DNA of 64,000 nucleotides from positions 124,001 to 188,000 of the forward strand of contig CAZXCU010000003.1 of the NCBI GenBank assembly GCA_964639245.1, read 5' to 3'. A model generated the notes under the pieces. The model was not told where the DNA came from. It made no database searches and saw nothing but the letters and a program-made list of their open reading frames with translations. Numbering within the stretch: the first letter of the stretch is position 1; each line of letters begins with the position of its first letter. This document shows positions 14,383 through 22,389 of this stretch, piece after piece. The stretch is from SB15 sp964639245. GTDB taxonomy: Bacteria > Chloroflexota > Anaerolineae > Aggregatilineales > J027. The position numbers and the translations under genes are program-made.

Positions 14383-15423
14383 ATGAAGAATAAAAAAGTT
14401 TTACCCATGCTCGTGTTCAGTCTGGTCGTTGTGTTGTTGGCAGCGGCCTCTATGAGTTCCATGCGCGTTGTTGTCGCCGATTCACCCGCCCAAGAACCCA
14501 CTCCAACATGGCAGCCGATTATCCCCTATGATGGGACAGTCAGCACCCTGCTGGAAGAATCGTACCGCGATAAACTCAAAGGGTCGGTAATTAATCCGCC
14601 GCGTGACGTGGGCGATTTCACTCTGCCTTCTACCACAGGCGAAGATTTCACCCTCAGCAAACAGGGTGGCAAAATTATCATGCTCTATTTTGGCTACCTG
14701 ACCTGCCCGGATGTCTGCCCGACCACGATGGTCGATATGAAGCGTGCCTATGAAGCGGTGGGCGCAACCAATGAGGACATGATGGGCGTGTTCATCACCA
14801 TTGATCCCGAACGGGATACGATGGACATTCTCCAACGCTATGTGAACGCCTTCAACAAGGATTTTATTGGGCTGCGGCCTGAGACTCAGGAACAACTGGA
14901 CGACCTGCTGACCCGGTTTGGCATCACGGTTGAACGGCGTGAGGTCGACTCGGCGGTGGGGTATCTGATTGACCATCGCGCTTCGGTGATTCTCATTGGG
15001 CCAGATGGACGGGTCTATTCCGAATTGCCGTTTGGGGTTTCCTACGAAGAAATTGCCAACGATTTACAGGTGCTGCTCGATTACATCATCCCGAATACGG
15101 GGGTGGTGGTGAATATTGACGAAATTGTGCCAGACCACGACCCCGCCCGCGAATTTCGGATTGTGATTCCTAAAGGGACAGGGTTGCAAATTGCAATGGG
15201 GCAAGACCCCGGCATCATTCCCCTGAATATTCAACTCACGCTCGGCGTGCAGGACATCCTCGTGCTGGAAAATCATGATGAAATCGATTATCTGGTCGGC
15301 GGGGTGTGGGTTGCGCCGAACGAAACGGTCAGCAAGCAGTTTTATGAGCCGCAAACCTTCATCGGGTTGTGTACCGTCACCGTCGGGCGCGACCTCGTGG
15401 AAATTGTGGTCAGCGAACCCTAA
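14383..15423 (+). CDS. SCO1/SenC copper chaperone fused to a cupredoxin-like domain
   Basis: The 346-residue protein begins with a signal or anchor sequence (residues 6-24). Residues 70-235 form the thioredoxin-like SCO domain with CPDVC (Cys108, Cys112) and the distal copper ligand His198 in LIDHRAS. SCO proteins deliver copper to the CuA site of cytochrome oxidase. Residues 255-346 look like a cupredoxin, with His298 and Cys330, but the usual second His and the Met after the Cys are missing (CTVTVGRDL), so this domain probably does not hold type 1 copper. ATG 14383 is preferred over GTG 14326 because AGGAAG precedes it and the signal peptide starts there. A terminator follows. Confidence 0.88.
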   Translation: MKNKKVLPMLVFSLVVVLLAAASMSSMRVVVADSPAQEPTPTWQPIIPYDGTVSTLLEESYRDKLKGSVINPPRDVGDFTLPSTTGEDFTLSKQGGKIIMLYFGYLTCPDVCPTTMVDMKRAYEAVGATNEDMMGVFITIDPERDTMDILQRYVNAFNKDFIGLRPETQEQLDDLLTRFGITVERREVDSAVGYLIDHRASVILIGPDGRVYSELPFGVSYEEIANDLQVLLDYIIPNTGVVVNIDEIVPDHDPAREFRIVIPKGTGLQIAMGQDPGIIPLNIQLTLGVQDILVLENHDEIDYLVGGVWVAPNETVSKQFYEPQTFIGLCTVTVGRDLVEIVVSEP

Positions 15424-15444
15424 ATCTTGCCAAATATCCAGATG

Positions 15445-15477
15445 AAGGGTGCTTCTGTTCAGGAAACACCCTTTTTT
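15445..15477 (+). terminator. Intrinsic terminator after the SCO gene
   Basis: AAGGGTG (15445-15451) / CACCCTT (15467-15473) followed by a T-run. It ends the cytochrome c-SCO transcript. Confidence 0.85.
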
Positions 15478-15507
15478 GTTGGAATAATAAAAAACACATA
15501 AAACCGT

Positions 15508-15536
15508 TTGACACCCTTTGTTTTTCCCTCTATATT
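15508..15536 (+). promoter_or_regulatory. Sigma-70-type promoter
   Basis: TTGACA (15508-15513), 17-base spacer, TATATT (15531-15536): a near-consensus promoter 36 bases before the ATG at 15572. Confidence 0.85.
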
Positions 15537-15571
15537 CTTATTACAATCCAGCAACACTCAAAGGAATATCA

Positions 15572-16090
15572 ATGAAGACATTTGCGCTTATTGGAATGGC
15601 TCTCTTGTTGCTGCTGCTCGTACCGATGGTCGGAGCGCAGCAGCCAACATCCGGGGTGGACAATGCCTGTGAAGCGGGCGGTTCGATGGCAGGAAAATGC
15701 ACTTCGGAATGGCATTGGACATGCGGCTGGTATGTCGCCCGTTACGAGCGCGGGGAATTTTCGTTGGGGCAAGTCCCCGCAGATTGCGCTGCCAGTTTGA
15801 TTGTGCCGTATCTGCCACCTACCCAAGTGGTTGAGCAATTTTGTACGATGACAACCCAAATCTATCCTTCAACCTTTACTTTTGCCTATGCGCCCGGCAG
15901 CGCGGTGCCAGCAGGTACTTATGCGGTAGCAGCCAACAAAGTGTTTGGAGGCGGAGCCGCCACAGAACATTTTGCCGATTATTTTTCCAATAAACCCGCC
16001 ATTGTGTATATCACCCCCACTTCGATTATCTTAGCGGATGTCATCGCCAGTGGAACGTGCGGCCCTATTGTCGGGGATGTTTTTCCTTAA
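15572..16090 (+). CDS. Secreted Trp/Cys-rich protein of unknown family
   Basis: A 172-residue protein with signal peptide (cleaved near VGA-QQ, residue 23). Just after cleavage it has NACEAGGSMAGKC, then EWHWTCGWYVARYERGEF, a Cys/Trp motif shared with the small protein encoded at 45855-46157. The rest is beta-rich with three more Cys and no recognised domain. The gene has its own strong promoter (15508-15536) and terminator (16111-16142), so it is a monocistronic, probably abundant secreted product. ATG 15572 has AAGGA upstream. Function unknown. Confidence 0.8.
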   Translation: MKTFALIGMALLLLLLVPMVGAQQPTSGVDNACEAGGSMAGKCTSEWHWTCGWYVARYERGEFSLGQVPADCAASLIVPYLPPTQVVEQFCTMTTQIYPSTFTFAYAPGSAVPAGTYAVAANKVFGGGAATEHFADYFSNKPAIVYITPTSIILADVIASGTCGPIVGDVFP

Positions 16091-16110
16091 ATTAGACCTT
16101 TTCAATCCGA

Positions 16111-16142
16111 AAAACACCGGGCGCTGTCTCGGTGTTTTTTTA
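16111..16142 (+). terminator. Intrinsic terminator after 15572-16090
   Basis: AACACCG (16113-16119) / CGGTGTT (16130-16136) followed by an uninterrupted T-run. Confidence 0.85.
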
Positions 16143-16329
16143 TCCTGCGCTTCTCCTATAAACTGCTTAAAAATTCACAAAAGATTCGGTAGTTTTTGGC
16201 CTTATGGTGATACTTGGTACAATACCCTATGGTAGTATCAAGATAAACATCGGTATTGGTTGGATAACTAGGTTTGTTACGATGCTGACTGCCCCCGCTA
16301 CCGTCCAATTTTTTGAAGGTGAATCTTTG

Positions 16330-18375
16330 ATGCCGGGTGAAGGCTTTAAACCTACGGTACTTATCGTGGATGATGACACGACCAACCGCCAACTGCTCAG
16401 TCTGATTATTCAGCGTGAGCAATGTCGGGTGATTGAAGCGCATGACGGCATGGAAGCGCTGGATATTTTCCGCCGTGCCAAACCGGATGTGGTGCTGATG
16501 GATGCCCTCATGCCGATGATGGATGGGTTTGAGGCCTGCCGTCGCATCCGTGAACTGCCCGACGGCGAACATACCCCCATTTTGATGGTGACAAGTTTGG
16601 ACGACGATGACTCGGTACAGCGTGCTTTTGAAGCAGGTGCGATTGATTACCTGAACCGTCCGTTTCGGATTGATGTGATTCGCCATCGGCTGCGGGCGGT
16701 GCTAAAAGCCAAATATGCTGAAGATGCCCTCCGCCAATCGGAAGCCAATATGCGTGCCATTTTTGACAGTGGGGCGCTGTTCGTGCTGATGCTAGATACC
16801 GAAGGCCATCTCCAAACCTTTAACGAAATTGCCAGCCGCTATGCCCGCCAATATCTCAATGTCGAAATGTACGCAGGCATGGCGGTTGCCGAAGCCATTA
16901 GCAAAAAATATCGGAGCTGGTTTTTAAATCATTATCAAACCGCGCTGGACGGGCATCAGGTCATTGTTGAAACGCAGATTCGGCATGAATGGTTTGAAAT
17001 TAACCTTGAACCCGTGTTTGACGACCAGAAAAAAGTGCGCGGGGTCTGTCTGTTGGGCAAAGTGATTACCCCACGGAAGGTGGCAGAAAAAACACTGGAG
17101 CAGCGCACCAAAACACTCGAAACGGTCAATGATATTTCGATTGATGTTGCTAAAACCCTGGAACTTAACGAAGTTTTGAGCAAGGTTGCCCGGTGGTTGG
17201 TGGAAGCCGTCAATGCCACCAGTGCCTATATTTGTGATTACAAGCCCGAAGACCACCTGATCTCGGTGATTGCCGAATATGTGAGCGCGGAAGCCAACGA
17301 AAAAGAGCGCATTTCGGACTTGGGCAAAACCTACCTCATCCCCGATGAACTCCCCAACGCGGCGCATCGGATAGAAGACCCCAGCGGCTATCATATTTAC
17401 TATGCAAACAGCCACGAATTAAGCGCCCAAGAACGCCACAACTTAGCCAGCTACAACGCCAATACGATGCTGGTTGCGCCGTTCTATGTAGAAGGCAAAA
17501 TCGTTGGCTTTGTCGAAATCTGGGATTCACGCACCCGCCGCACCTTCACCCAAGAAGAAATTGATATGGTCTGCCTGATTGCCAACCAAGTTGCGGTGAG
17601 TATTGTCAACGCCCAGTTGTATACCTCGCTGCGCGAAAGTCAGGAAAAATTGCAGGTCTACGCCAAAGAGTTGGAAGAAACCAACAGTGATTTGGATGCT
17701 TTTAACCACACGGTTGCCCACGACCTGAAAAACCCGATTAACCTCGTGGTCAATTACGCGAATCTGCTCGAATTAGAATACAGCGTGGGTGTGACGGAAA
17801 ATATTGTTGACCGGGTGAAAAAAGTCCAACAATATAGCATCCACATGGCACGGATGATTGACCAGATGTTGCGTTTTACCCAACTGCGTAAAATTGATGA
17901 TGTGGTGAAGCCAGTGGACATTCGCCCGGCGGTGGAAGCGGCAATTGCGCGGTTTGAGGATGTGATTCAAGCACACCATGTCACCATCACAGTGGAAGAT
18001 CCCCTGCTGCCGGTGATAGGTGTGGACGGTTGGCTGGAAGAAGTCTTTGCGAACTTCATTGGCAACGCCATCAAATATCGCGGGGAAGACAACCTCGCCC
18101 CGACCCTCCTCATCCGTTCCAAACGTCAAGACCAGATGATCCGCTACGAAGTCCAAGACAATGGGATTGGGATTGCGCCGGAACATTACAAACGCTTGTT
18201 TGAGATGTTCACCCGCCTGTATACGATCAAAGCAGATGGATTCGGCTTGGGGCTGTCCATTGTGCATCGGATTATCACCCGCTTAAAAGGTACGGTAGGC
18301 GTGGAAAGCGAGGAGGGCAAGGGCAGCACTTTCTGGTTTACCCTGCCCTCAGCAGAAATCAGCCCGACGGAATAA
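16330..18375 (+). CDS. Hybrid sensor histidine kinase: receiver-PAS-GAF-HisKA-HATPase
   Basis: A soluble 681-residue signalling protein. Residues about 8-125 form a receiver domain (VLIVDDD acidic pocket, phospho-acceptor Asp in VVLMDALMP), but the usual Lys-Pro near its end is Arg-Pro (DYLNRPF). A PAS domain follows (about 135-250), then a GAF domain (about 270-440), a coiled linker, HisKA with FNHTVAHDLKNP and the HATPase domain (FANFIGNAIKYRG, DNGIGI, GFGLGLSIVHR). The order, receiver first, suggests it is controlled by another kinase. ATG 16330 is chosen because GGTGA precedes it; starts at 16282 and 16204 would add residues of no known domain. No dedicated output regulator is adjacent. 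Confidence 0.88.
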   Translation: MPGEGFKPTVLIVDDDTTNRQLLSLIIQREQCRVIEAHDGMEALDIFRRAKPDVVLMDALMPMMDGFEACRRIRELPDGEHTPILMVTSLDDDDSVQRAFEAGAIDYLNRPFRIDVIRHRLRAVLKAKYAEDALRQSEANMRAIFDSGALFVLMLDTEGHLQTFNEIASRYARQYLNVEMYAGMAVAEAISKKYRSWFLNHYQTALDGHQVIVETQIRHEWFEINLEPVFDDQKKVRGVCLLGKVITPRKVAEKTLEQRTKTLETVNDISIDVAKTLELNEVLSKVARWLVEAVNATSAYICDYKPEDHLISVIAEYVSAEANEKERISDLGKTYLIPDELPNAAHRIEDPSGYHIYYANSHELSAQERHNLASYNANTMLVAPFYVEGKIVGFVEIWDSRTRRTFTQEEIDMVCLIANQVAVSIVNAQLYTSLRESQEKLQVYAKELEETNSDLDAFNHTVAHDLKNPINLVVNYANLLELEYSVGVTENIVDRVKKVQQYSIHMARMIDQMLRFTQLRKIDDVVKPVDIRPAVEAAIARFEDVIQAHHVTITVEDPLLPVIGVDGWLEEVFANFIGNAIKYRGEDNLAPTLLIRSKRQDQMIRYEVQDNGIGIAPEHYKRLFEMFTRLYTIKADGFGLGLSIVHRIITRLKGTVGVESEEGKGSTFWFTLPSAEISPTE

Positions 18376-18379
18376 AATC

Positions 18380-18889
18380 TTAAGCGGGATTTGCCACAAT
18401 TGCCGCAATCCATGTTCGATGGTCGCGGTAGTGATACAGCGTTTCCCAGGGCAGCCACGCAATAAGCGGACGTTCATCGGTGGAGTCCGACTGATAGTGG
18501 CGGTAGGGGCGCTGTAATGATTCTTCGCTCATGGATGTAAGTTTTTGCATTACCCGTTCATGATTTTGTTGTAAGGTTTCCCTCACCTCCGACAAGGGCA
18601 TATCACGGTAACGCTGCTGAATGACCGCGTTAATGGCATCGTCGTCCTGCTCCCATACTTCCACCGTAATATCCATCGCTTCCCGTTTAGATTTTCCTTC
18701 CAACAGAGCAAGAGTCGCTTTTTCCCATATTGCAAGGTGAATAATGTGATCTTTAGCTGTCCAGCTAGCGGCATCTGTTAGACGTGTGAGTTGTTCTTCT
18801 GTCTGCGAGTCAAAATAGCTTTGAAGTTCGTTCCAGCTTGTTTCCACTTCGTGCAGTAATTTTTCTCGGGTAAATAAATCATCAGTCAT
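18380..18889 (-). CDS. DinB-like four-helix protein (ClbS/DfsB, DUF1706-like)
   Basis: The 169-residue protein has the DinB superfamily pattern: REKLLHEVETSWNELQSYF, then WTAKDHIIHLAIWEKATLALL, and near the end WETLYHYRDHRTWIAA with the His residues that bind metal in this superfamily. ClbS/DfsB members protect DNA or act as small hydrolases; the substrate here is unknown. Its minus-strand promoter region has TTGTAT, 18 bases, TAAAAT. Directly upstream of that is GAACAAATGTTC (18965-18976), which resembles a LexA box, so SOS control is possible. It converges closely with the histidine kinase gene (4 bases between stops). Confidence 0.72.
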   Translation of the reverse strand: MTDDLFTREKLLHEVETSWNELQSYFDSQTEEQLTRLTDAASWTAKDHIIHLAIWEKATLALLEGKSKREAMDITVEVWEQDDDAINAVIQQRYRDMPLSEVRETLQQNHERVMQKLTSMSEESLQRPYRHYQSDSTDERPLIAWLPWETLYHYRDHRTWIAAIVANPA

Positions 18890-18964
18890 GGTCTGCTTCT
18901 TTCATGAAATGCGGACATTCCTCATATTTTAGCACCCCTGTTCTAAGAAATACAACCAGTTTAT

Positions 18965-18976
18965 GAACAAATGTTC
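18965..18976 (-). promoter_or_regulatory. LexA-like box (GAAC-N4-GTTC)
   Basis: GAACAAATGTTC matches the Gram-positive-type SOS box GAACNNNNGTTC. It lies about 76 bases upstream of the DinB-like gene, next to its candidate -35. A 12-base motif can occur by chance, so the placement is the main support. The rest of 18890-19148 shows no gene. Confidence 0.4.
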
Positions 18977-19148
18977 TAGGTACGCTCTCACCAGACATGG
19001 TGCGCGGCCTCATGATTGCGGCACAGTGACTCCAACAAACAGCCGCCCCTATCTCTATCTGGTGCTGTGGAGTCGGCTGGGTGGGTTATTAAGCGAAGAA
19101 GCGCTGTTTGAATACTGGTCACATGCAGTGAGTTTTCACCCGTTCTGC

Positions 19149-19610
19149 TTAAAAATCCGCATTATGCAGAGCCATTACATCATGGGTACGACGAATCCCT
19201 TGCTGATATAATTCACGGAGTGCGGTATGTAAATCCGGCAAACCGGGATCCAATTCGCGCAGGAAATTCAGCGCTTCGTCCATGTCATCCATCTGGCGGA
19301 GTCGCCCTCTGCCGATTTGCGACAACATACTCATCAGCATATGCACCACTTTATTCTGGCGTGACCCCGCCGACACCGACCAACCCAAACGCGGGTGATG
19401 AATAAACTGCATGTGGGCTAAGGATTGAAAATGCGGTAGTTCTTGCACTTCGCGGCAGTCCACCACCACATGCACCAACGGCACGCTGCCCCAATTCAGA
19501 TAGTAGCGCATGTGTTCATCATAGTGGTGTGCGTCTTGGTCGGTCAGCACCCCGCTTAACCGCGCAAAAATGACCTGTCCTTCAACTAACCATGAAATTT
19601 CATATGGCAT
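19149..19610 (-). CDS. STAS/SpoIIAA-like protein A
   Basis: A 153-residue soluble protein that begins MPYEISWLVEGQVIFARLSG and continues with a hydrophobic strand ending in VVVDCREV. This is the layout of SpoIIAA/STAS-like domains that respond to phosphorylation or nucleotides. It shares the layout with the tandem genes at 31498 and 31938: an aromatic start, a VDCRE/ITDVSE-type strand, then a turn where the others read VGNTNPL or VGSPNSL. ATG 19610 is chosen by alignment with those proteins; a GTG at 19652 would add 14 residues. It stands alone. Function unknown. Confidence 0.65.
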   Translation of the reverse strand: MPYEISWLVEGQVIFARLSGVLTDQDAHHYDEHMRYYLNWGSVPLVHVVVDCREVQELPHFQSLAHMQFIHHPRLGWSVSAGSRQNKVVHMLMSMLSQIGRGRLRQMDDMDEALNFLRELDPGLPDLHTALRELYQQGIRRTHDVMALHNADF

Positions 19611-19851
19611 TGGAACACGAGCCTTTCCCTTGATAACCCTTTGTCTTGGCACACGGTAAATCTGTTACACACTGGAAAGAAGCAATTTTAAGCGCGTGTT
19701 TTCATTGAACAGGACTTTTTGCATCAGGAAAATGGGCATTGGTCTGAGTTGGTTCTCCGTCTAAAGTCGGAGCGAAAGTTCAAATCTTTTTGGAATGTGC
19801 TGCTAAACCTTTTATAATGAGCAAAAGATTAACCAGCAAGAGACAAGGCGA

Positions 19852-22179
19852 ATGGCAACCATCTTCATCTCCTACCGCCGTGATGACTGCCGTGACCATG
19901 TGGAACGGATTCATGACCGTCTGGTGCGCGATTTTAAAAAACATCGGGTGCTGCTGGACGTGGAACGCGGGTTCATCCGTAAAGGGGCGCACTACGCGGA
20001 AATTCTGAATGAAGCTGTCCGCGAAAGTGATGTGGTACTAGCGATTATTGGCGAATCGTGGCTGAACATTACCGATCCCCTCACTGGCGAACGCCGCTTG
20101 GACAAGCCAGATGATTTTGTGCGGATTGAAATTCAAACCGCCCTGCAAAATGACAAAACCAAAGTCATCCCGGTGATGGCATTTGAAGCCAAAGTTCCGA
20201 TGGCTCATGAACTGCCTGAATCGCTTAAGGGATTGGTGGATTTACAGGTGACACGGGTACGGCGCAACCCCGATTTTCACCGCGATATGGACGACCTTGT
20301 AAAAACAATCGAGTCGTATTTTCCGCAGCAGCGCCAGATTACCCCCGCCTTTTTTGTGAGTACCCTCCTGCTGGCGATTGCAGCGACCATCCTTGTGATG
20401 TATGGGTTGTTCGGGGGAAGTGACCGCACCGAAATTATTACCAATACTTTGAATCCGTCTGAACAGGCGGTGGCGTTATTAACCGCACTGGCACAAACCG
20501 CCAATGCCCCCACGTTCACCCCGACCCTTGACCAGACGCAAACGATTCAAGCGATTATGGCGCAAATCGTGACGGATGAAGCGGCAACCCGGCTGGCTCA
20601 ACAACCGACGGCGACCAGCACCGCTAGCGCCAGTCCTTCGTCAACGGTTACGCCAACCAGCACATCCACCCCGACTCCTTCCACCACCCCAACCCCCACG
20701 CGGGATTTCTTGGGGACACGCGCTGCCCGTCAGACCGCCCAACAGGAAGCGACCACCGAAGCAATCGCGCAGTTGACGGTAGAAAGCCAACTGACCGCCA
20801 AAGTGCCGACCAATACCCCGCTTCCGACGGCAACGCCAACCCATTCACCCACTGCTACCGACACTTCAACGGCAACGCCAACGCCGTCCGCTACCGACAC
20901 CGTGACTCCGACAGCCACGTTTACCCCGTCGCAGACATCGACCCCCACCGCCGATGTCACTGAAATTTTCGCAGCAACGGCGACAGAAATTGCCAACGCT
21001 ACGCGGATTTATGAACAGGCCGTTGCCACCCTTGCTGCCCAGAGTACCGCTACGGTGATTGCCCAAACGCTCCTGCAAAGTGGCGAACTGGTGTTTTATC
21101 GGGATACAAGCGGAGGGGAATTGTATTCGATTTTTGCCGATGGTAGCCGCGCCCAGCGCCTGACCAACAACGGACAGGAAGATGAATCGCCGGACTGGTC
21201 GCCCGATGGTCGGTTTGTGGTGTTTGGAAGTTTTCGCAGTGGACAGCGTGATATTTATATCATGAACCCCGATGGCAGCGACCAGCGTCCCTTGGTGAAT
21301 GACCCGAATATTGATTTTGCGCCGGTGTGGTCGCCGGATGGCACAAAAATTGCCTATTATTTGGCGTATCGTGGAAATGCCTCCAATTATACCGATATTT
21401 ATGTGCTAGAGGTCGCCGATGGGCAGCCCGTGGGTGAACCCCAAGCATTAACCCAAGATGGCACCGCCTCCCAACCTGCATGGTCGCCAGACGGTAAGCA
21501 GATTGTTTACGTGACAATTTTGAATGGTCGCCCGCAACTTTACGTTATGAACGCCGATGGCAGCAACCCGCGTCCGCTTGGCGAAACCCCGATTTACGGG
21601 TCTGCGCCGGATTGGTCGCCCGATGGTCGCTTGATTGCCTATGTGAATGAAGTCTCTGATATTTTTGTAGTACGCCCGGACGGAACAGAAAATCACATCC
21701 TTGTAGAAGACCAATTCCGCGATATTAACCCCGCATGGTCGCCGGATGGTCAATGGTTGGCGTTTGCCTCCAACCGCCGCGGCCCCTACAACCTCTATAT
21801 CGTCAATCTTGCCAACGCAGAGAACTATCCTGTCACCCTGTCCAGTGCCAATGACCGTTGGCCCACATGGAATCCGTTTGTGCAGGTTGCCAGCGTGTTA
21901 GGGCAAAATGTGTGTGAAGAGGCCCTGCCCGCCCGCCTGCAAATTGGCAGTACGGCGCGGAGCATTTCGTCATTAGCGTTGCGGATTCGGCCTGAACCGA
22001 ACTTGTCGCAGCCTGCGGTTGGCGAAATCCCTACCGATGCCAGCATGACGGTTCTGGATGGCCCCACCTGCGGAAACGAGATGGTCTGGTGGCAGGTGGA
22101 ATACAATGGCGTTATAGGGTGGGTGAGTGAAGGCAATCTCGAACGCGGTGAATATTGGCTGGAGCGGGTGCGAAATTAA
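19852..22179 (+). CDS. TIR domain - transmembrane - TolB-type propeller - SH3b protein
   Basis: A 775-residue multidomain protein. Residues 1-157 are a TIR domain (ATIFISYRRDD, VLLDVERGFIRKG, SDVVLAIIGESWL, then DDFVRIEIQTA with Glu93 near the position of the catalytic Glu in NAD-cleaving TIRs). One membrane helix follows (164-187), then a Thr/Pro-rich linker of about 220 residues. Five to six TolB/WD40-like blades come next, each with a W-SPDG motif (about 415-690). A C-terminal SH3b domain (about 700-765) ends in GWVSEGNLERG. The topology puts TIR inside and the propeller and SH3b outside, like a receptor. TIR output could be NAD hydrolysis or scaffolding; neither is shown by sequence alone. 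A MITE abuts the stop. Confidence 0.9.
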   Translation: MATIFISYRRDDCRDHVERIHDRLVRDFKKHRVLLDVERGFIRKGAHYAEILNEAVRESDVVLAIIGESWLNITDPLTGERRLDKPDDFVRIEIQTALQNDKTKVIPVMAFEAKVPMAHELPESLKGLVDLQVTRVRRNPDFHRDMDDLVKTIESYFPQQRQITPAFFVSTLLLAIAATILVMYGLFGGSDRTEIITNTLNPSEQAVALLTALAQTANAPTFTPTLDQTQTIQAIMAQIVTDEAATRLAQQPTATSTASASPSSTVTPTSTSTPTPSTTPTPTRDFLGTRAARQTAQQEATTEAIAQLTVESQLTAKVPTNTPLPTATPTHSPTATDTSTATPTPSATDTVTPTATFTPSQTSTPTADVTEIFAATATEIANATRIYEQAVATLAAQSTATVIAQTLLQSGELVFYRDTSGGELYSIFADGSRAQRLTNNGQEDESPDWSPDGRFVVFGSFRSGQRDIYIMNPDGSDQRPLVNDPNIDFAPVWSPDGTKIAYYLAYRGNASNYTDIYVLEVADGQPVGEPQALTQDGTASQPAWSPDGKQIVYVTILNGRPQLYVMNADGSNPRPLGETPIYGSAPDWSPDGRLIAYVNEVSDIFVVRPDGTENHILVEDQFRDINPAWSPDGQWLAFASNRRGPYNLYIVNLANAENYPVTLSSANDRWPTWNPFVQVASVLGQNVCEEALPARLQIGSTARSISSLALRIRPEPNLSQPAVGEIPTDASMTVLDGPTCGNEMVWWQVEYNGVIGWVSEGNLERGEYWLERVRN

Positions 22180-22182
22180 AAT

Positions 22183-22304
22183 CTCACCTTACGCAATGTG
22201 GGAAAATCCCCACCCTCAATCCCTCCCCAAAGCATTGGGGAGGGAAGCCGAAGGCAGGGTGGGGTCAAAAAATGCCCCCAGAACTCTATTTTGCGTAAGG
22301 TGAG
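22183..22304. mobile_element. 122-bp MITE with perfect 14-bp TIRs and 7-bp target duplication
   Basis: Ends CTCACCTTACGCAA (22183-22196) and TTGCGTAAGGTGAG (22291-22304) are perfect inverted repeats, flanked by direct repeats TTAAAAT (22176-22182 and 22305-22311). Inside are nested palindromes CCCCACCCT/AGGGTGGGG and CCCTCCCC/GGGGAGGG. There is no coding capacity. The left target duplication covers the stop codon of the TIR gene, so the insertion just spared its reading frame. The mobilising transposase is not in this window. Confidence 0.92.
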
Positions 22305-22362
22305 TTAAAATTTTTTAATTGGTAACACCGACTCTTCGTTTGGATAATCGGGTCACTATTTT

Positions 22363-22380
22363 GGGCGGGTCACGCCCCTA
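22363..22380. repeat. Short REP-type palindrome
   Basis: GGGCG-GGTCA-CGCCC, a shortened form of the REP unit, just upstream of the permease start. Confidence 0.6.
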
Positions 22381-22389
22381 CAGGAAATT

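Noticed and set aside
18963..19211. Plus-strand 82-codon frame between the DinB-like and STAS-like genes
   Set aside because: No ribosome binding site, no homology pattern, and it runs into the opposite gene end.
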